Below, piece after piece: positions 62,012 to 63,649 of a stretch of 63,649 nucleotides of DNA; positions within the stretch are counted from its first letter, which is position 1; every line of letters begins with the position of its first letter. Source of the stretch: Methanogenium sp. MK-MG. GTDB taxonomy: Archaea > Halobacteriota > Methanomicrobia > Methanomicrobiales > Methanomicrobiaceae. The stretch is taken from NCBI RefSeq assembly GCF_009914725.1, contig NZ_JAAAWJ010000002.1, positions 1 through 63,649 of the forward strand, read 5' to 3'. Position numbers and translations under genes: made by a program. Below the pieces are notes generated by a model. That model searched no databases, was not told the DNA's origin, and saw nothing but the letters and a program-made list of their open reading frames with translations.

Positions 62012-63649
62012 ATGAGAAAACAATTATTAATCCTTCTGGTCGTACTGGCACTCCTCGCAGTGCCGGTTGCAGCAGAGGAAAAGAACTGGAATTACACAAT
62101 TAAGACCACTTTAGATCCAGTGTCCGCTGGGCTAAATTTTGGTTGTAATCTTGTGACAACAGATTATGTCGACAACAGGATATATGATATGGTGGGTCCG
62201 CCAGCAAACCCGGATGGCACTACATATTACGCAAATCTTAAGATTTATGAATCTGAGGGAGTTTTTAATTCTACGAGATTCATTCAGGCTCTGAATGCAC
62301 CTCTTACTCCGGGAAACGATGTAACCGTATTCAATCTGGCTATGAGACCGGATGATGATGCTCCAACAGTACCTTTTACCATTACATGGGATCCGGTTGC
62401 TGATGCAGACTATCTGAGCACCATTACCTCCATCACACTGGTGAATCTCTCTGATACCAGTGATACCCATGATATGATGGTCGCAGGGAGTGCAACAGGA
62501 ACTGGGTATTACGAAGTACCGAACTATGGTCCAGTTCCGCTTATACGTTCATATTCCATCACAGTCACCTATGACCTGCCCGTGCCGGTTGCAGCATTCA
62601 GCGGTGCACCAACAACAATCGATCGTGGTGATGCAGTCACCTTCACCGATGCATCCACACCCGTCGGACTCATCGACAGCTGGGCATGGGACTTCGGAGA
62701 TGGGGGCACTTCAGCCGACCAGAGCCCGGTCTATACCTACACTACATCCGGCACCCACACCGTCACCCTGACGGCAACCAATGAAGCCGGTAATGATGCT
62801 GAAGTAAAGACCAATTACATCACCGTGCGTACTGACCCACCGGTGGCAAACTTCACCTTCGACCCTGCAGCTCCCCTGGCTGGTAATCCAGTCACCTTCA
62901 CCGACGCATCCACGGGTATTGTTGATACCTACTTCTGGGACTTTGGTGACGGTGCAACGGCAACCATCTCAGTCCCGGTACACGCCTATGCAGTCGCAGG
63001 CACCTACACCGTGAACCTCACGGCAACGAACAGCGGTGGTTCAGATTCCTTCCAGGACACCGTAACCGTCTCTGTGCAGGACGCACCGGTGGTGTTATTC
63101 AGTGCTGCTCCCCGCTTCCTTGAGGCAAACAATACTGTTGACTTCGTCGATTTATCCAGCGGATACAACATCACCGCCTGGGCTTGGGACTTTGGTGACA
63201 CAATCGGCACGTCAACCGAACAGAGTCCATCCTATGTGTACCTCCTTTCCGGCATCTACAATGTCAGCCTGACGGTCACCAACGCTGGCGGATCGGACAC
63301 GATGACGATGAATGACTATATCACGGTCACCGGACCCGCACCCGCTGCATCGTTCACTGCCAATGTGACGACCGGTGATAAACCCCTGACTGTAACCTTC
63401 ACCGACACCTCACAGGCATTTGCCGGTGCAAACATTGTCACCTGGGCCTGGGACTTCGGCGATGGCGGTACATCAGCCCTTCAGAACCCAACCTACACCT
63501 ACTCGGACTCGGGCAGTTACAATGTCTTTCTGACTGTGACGGATGACGCGACCACCCCGGCATCCGACACCTCTGCACCGACCAATATCATGGTCTCAGG
63601 TCCTGCACCTGTGGCAGACTTCAATGGCACACCAACCCTTGTCAGCGTG
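62012..63649 (+). CDS. PKD-repeat secreted surface protein (3' end outside window)
   Basis: Open to the window edge: 546 codons visible. Signal peptide about 1-21 (LLILLVVLALLAVPVAAEE-like). A unique N-terminal domain of ~165 residues includes an Ig-like segment (TWDPVADADYLSTITSITL). From about 190, PKD domains follow in tandem: four complete and a fifth beginning, each with WDFGDG or WDFGDT, a YTY-type strand, and VTLTATN or VSLTVTN endings. PKD arrays serve as stalks or adhesive modules in methanogen cell-surface proteins. GGAGAGG lies 6 bases upstream of the ATG. Confidence 0.85.
   Translation, partial: MRKQLLILLVVLALLAVPVAAEEKNWNYTIKTTLDPVSAGLNFGCNLVTTDYVDNRIYDMVGPPANPDGTTYYANLKIYESEGVFNSTRFIQALNAPLTPGNDVTVFNLAMRPDDDAPTVPFTITWDPVADADYLSTITSITLVNLSDTSDTHDMMVAGSATGTGYYEVPNYGPVPLIRSYSITVTYDLPVPVAAFSGAPTTIDRGDAVTFTDASTPVGLIDSWAWDFGDGGTSADQSPVYTYTTSGTHTVTLTATNEAGNDAEVKTNYITVRTDPPVANFTFDPAAPLAGNPVTFTDASTGIVDTYFWDFGDGATATISVPVHAYAVAGTYTVNLTATNSGGSDSFQDTVTVSVQDAPVVLFSAAPRFLEANNTVDFVDLSSGYNITAWAWDFGDTIGTSTEQSPSYVYLLSGIYNVSLTVTNAGGSDTMTMNDYITVTGPAPAASFTANVTTGDKPLTVTFTDTSQAFAGANIVTWAWDFGDGGTSALQNPTYTYSDSGSYNVFLTVTDDATTPASDTSAPTNIMVSGPAPVADFNGTPTLVSV

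Overview
The window is archaeal and comes from a hydrogenotrophic methanogen, most likely of the order Methanomicrobiales. The archaeal part rests on aRF1, aIF2-gamma, Rpo7, Spt4, S24e, S27ae, L40e, a Kae1-Bud32 fusion, a thermosome, deoxyhypusine synthase, TiaS and Taw1. The methanogen part rests on SepRS, the YcaO protein for McrA thioamidation, NikR and an archaeal phosphoribulokinase of the type described in Methanospirillum. Genus cannot be fixed by reading alone. Genes are dense, often overlap by 1-16 bases, use some GTG and TTG starts, and many have a TATA-like box about 25-30 bases before the start codon, which suggests leaderless transcripts.

Layout. 1-5008: translation operon (end of aRF1, ArgS, Taw1, SepRS). 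5359-10544: membrane and metabolic genes (TMEM175-like channel, two tiny membrane proteins, DUF2070, phosphoribulokinase, transglutaminase-like lipoprotein). 10900-13941: SufC-SufB, a cyclase-family hydrolase and an unrecognised cysteine-rich protein. 13991-19387: UDP-GlcNAc operon (GlmM, two tandem nucleotidyltransferase/hexapeptide proteins, GlmS). 19435-24621: N-glycosylation genes (UDP-HexNAc dehydrogenase, GT2, oligosaccharyltransferase AglB), of which the first two are clearly AT-rich. 24644-26612: YcaO, DUF2098 and NikR, tied to methyl-CoM reductase and nickel. 26830-32621: long information-processing cluster. 32666-36594: Bles03-like protein, Thi4, HtpX, tRNA-Gly, a tandem Cache lipoprotein and tRNA-Val.

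37005-42773 is a 1922-residue surface protein built from repeated domains, including a recent near-identical tandem duplication. It is followed by a coiled-coil HTH protein, a KhtTU-type cation/proton antiporter, a TnpB transposon with matched terminal hairpins, and a degenerate serine-recombinase-like protein. 47428-55904 is mainly minus strand: RPA with its partner, CbiZ fused to a cysteine-rich domain, a stand-alone NrdD zinc/glycyl-radical domain, PyrF, deoxyhypusine synthase and TiaS, plus an archaeal HTH regulator. The thermosome follows. The right end is a surface-protein district: a secreted papain-like protease, a threonine/proline-rich anchored protein and a PKD-repeat protein that runs off the edge.

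How it fits together: GlmM, GlmU-like proteins and GlmS make UDP-GlcNAc. The dehydrogenase and GT2 build on it, AglB transfers the glycan, and the abundant secreted proteins in the same window carry many N-x-S/T sites and are plausible acceptors. No CRISPR array, rRNA or prophage was seen.
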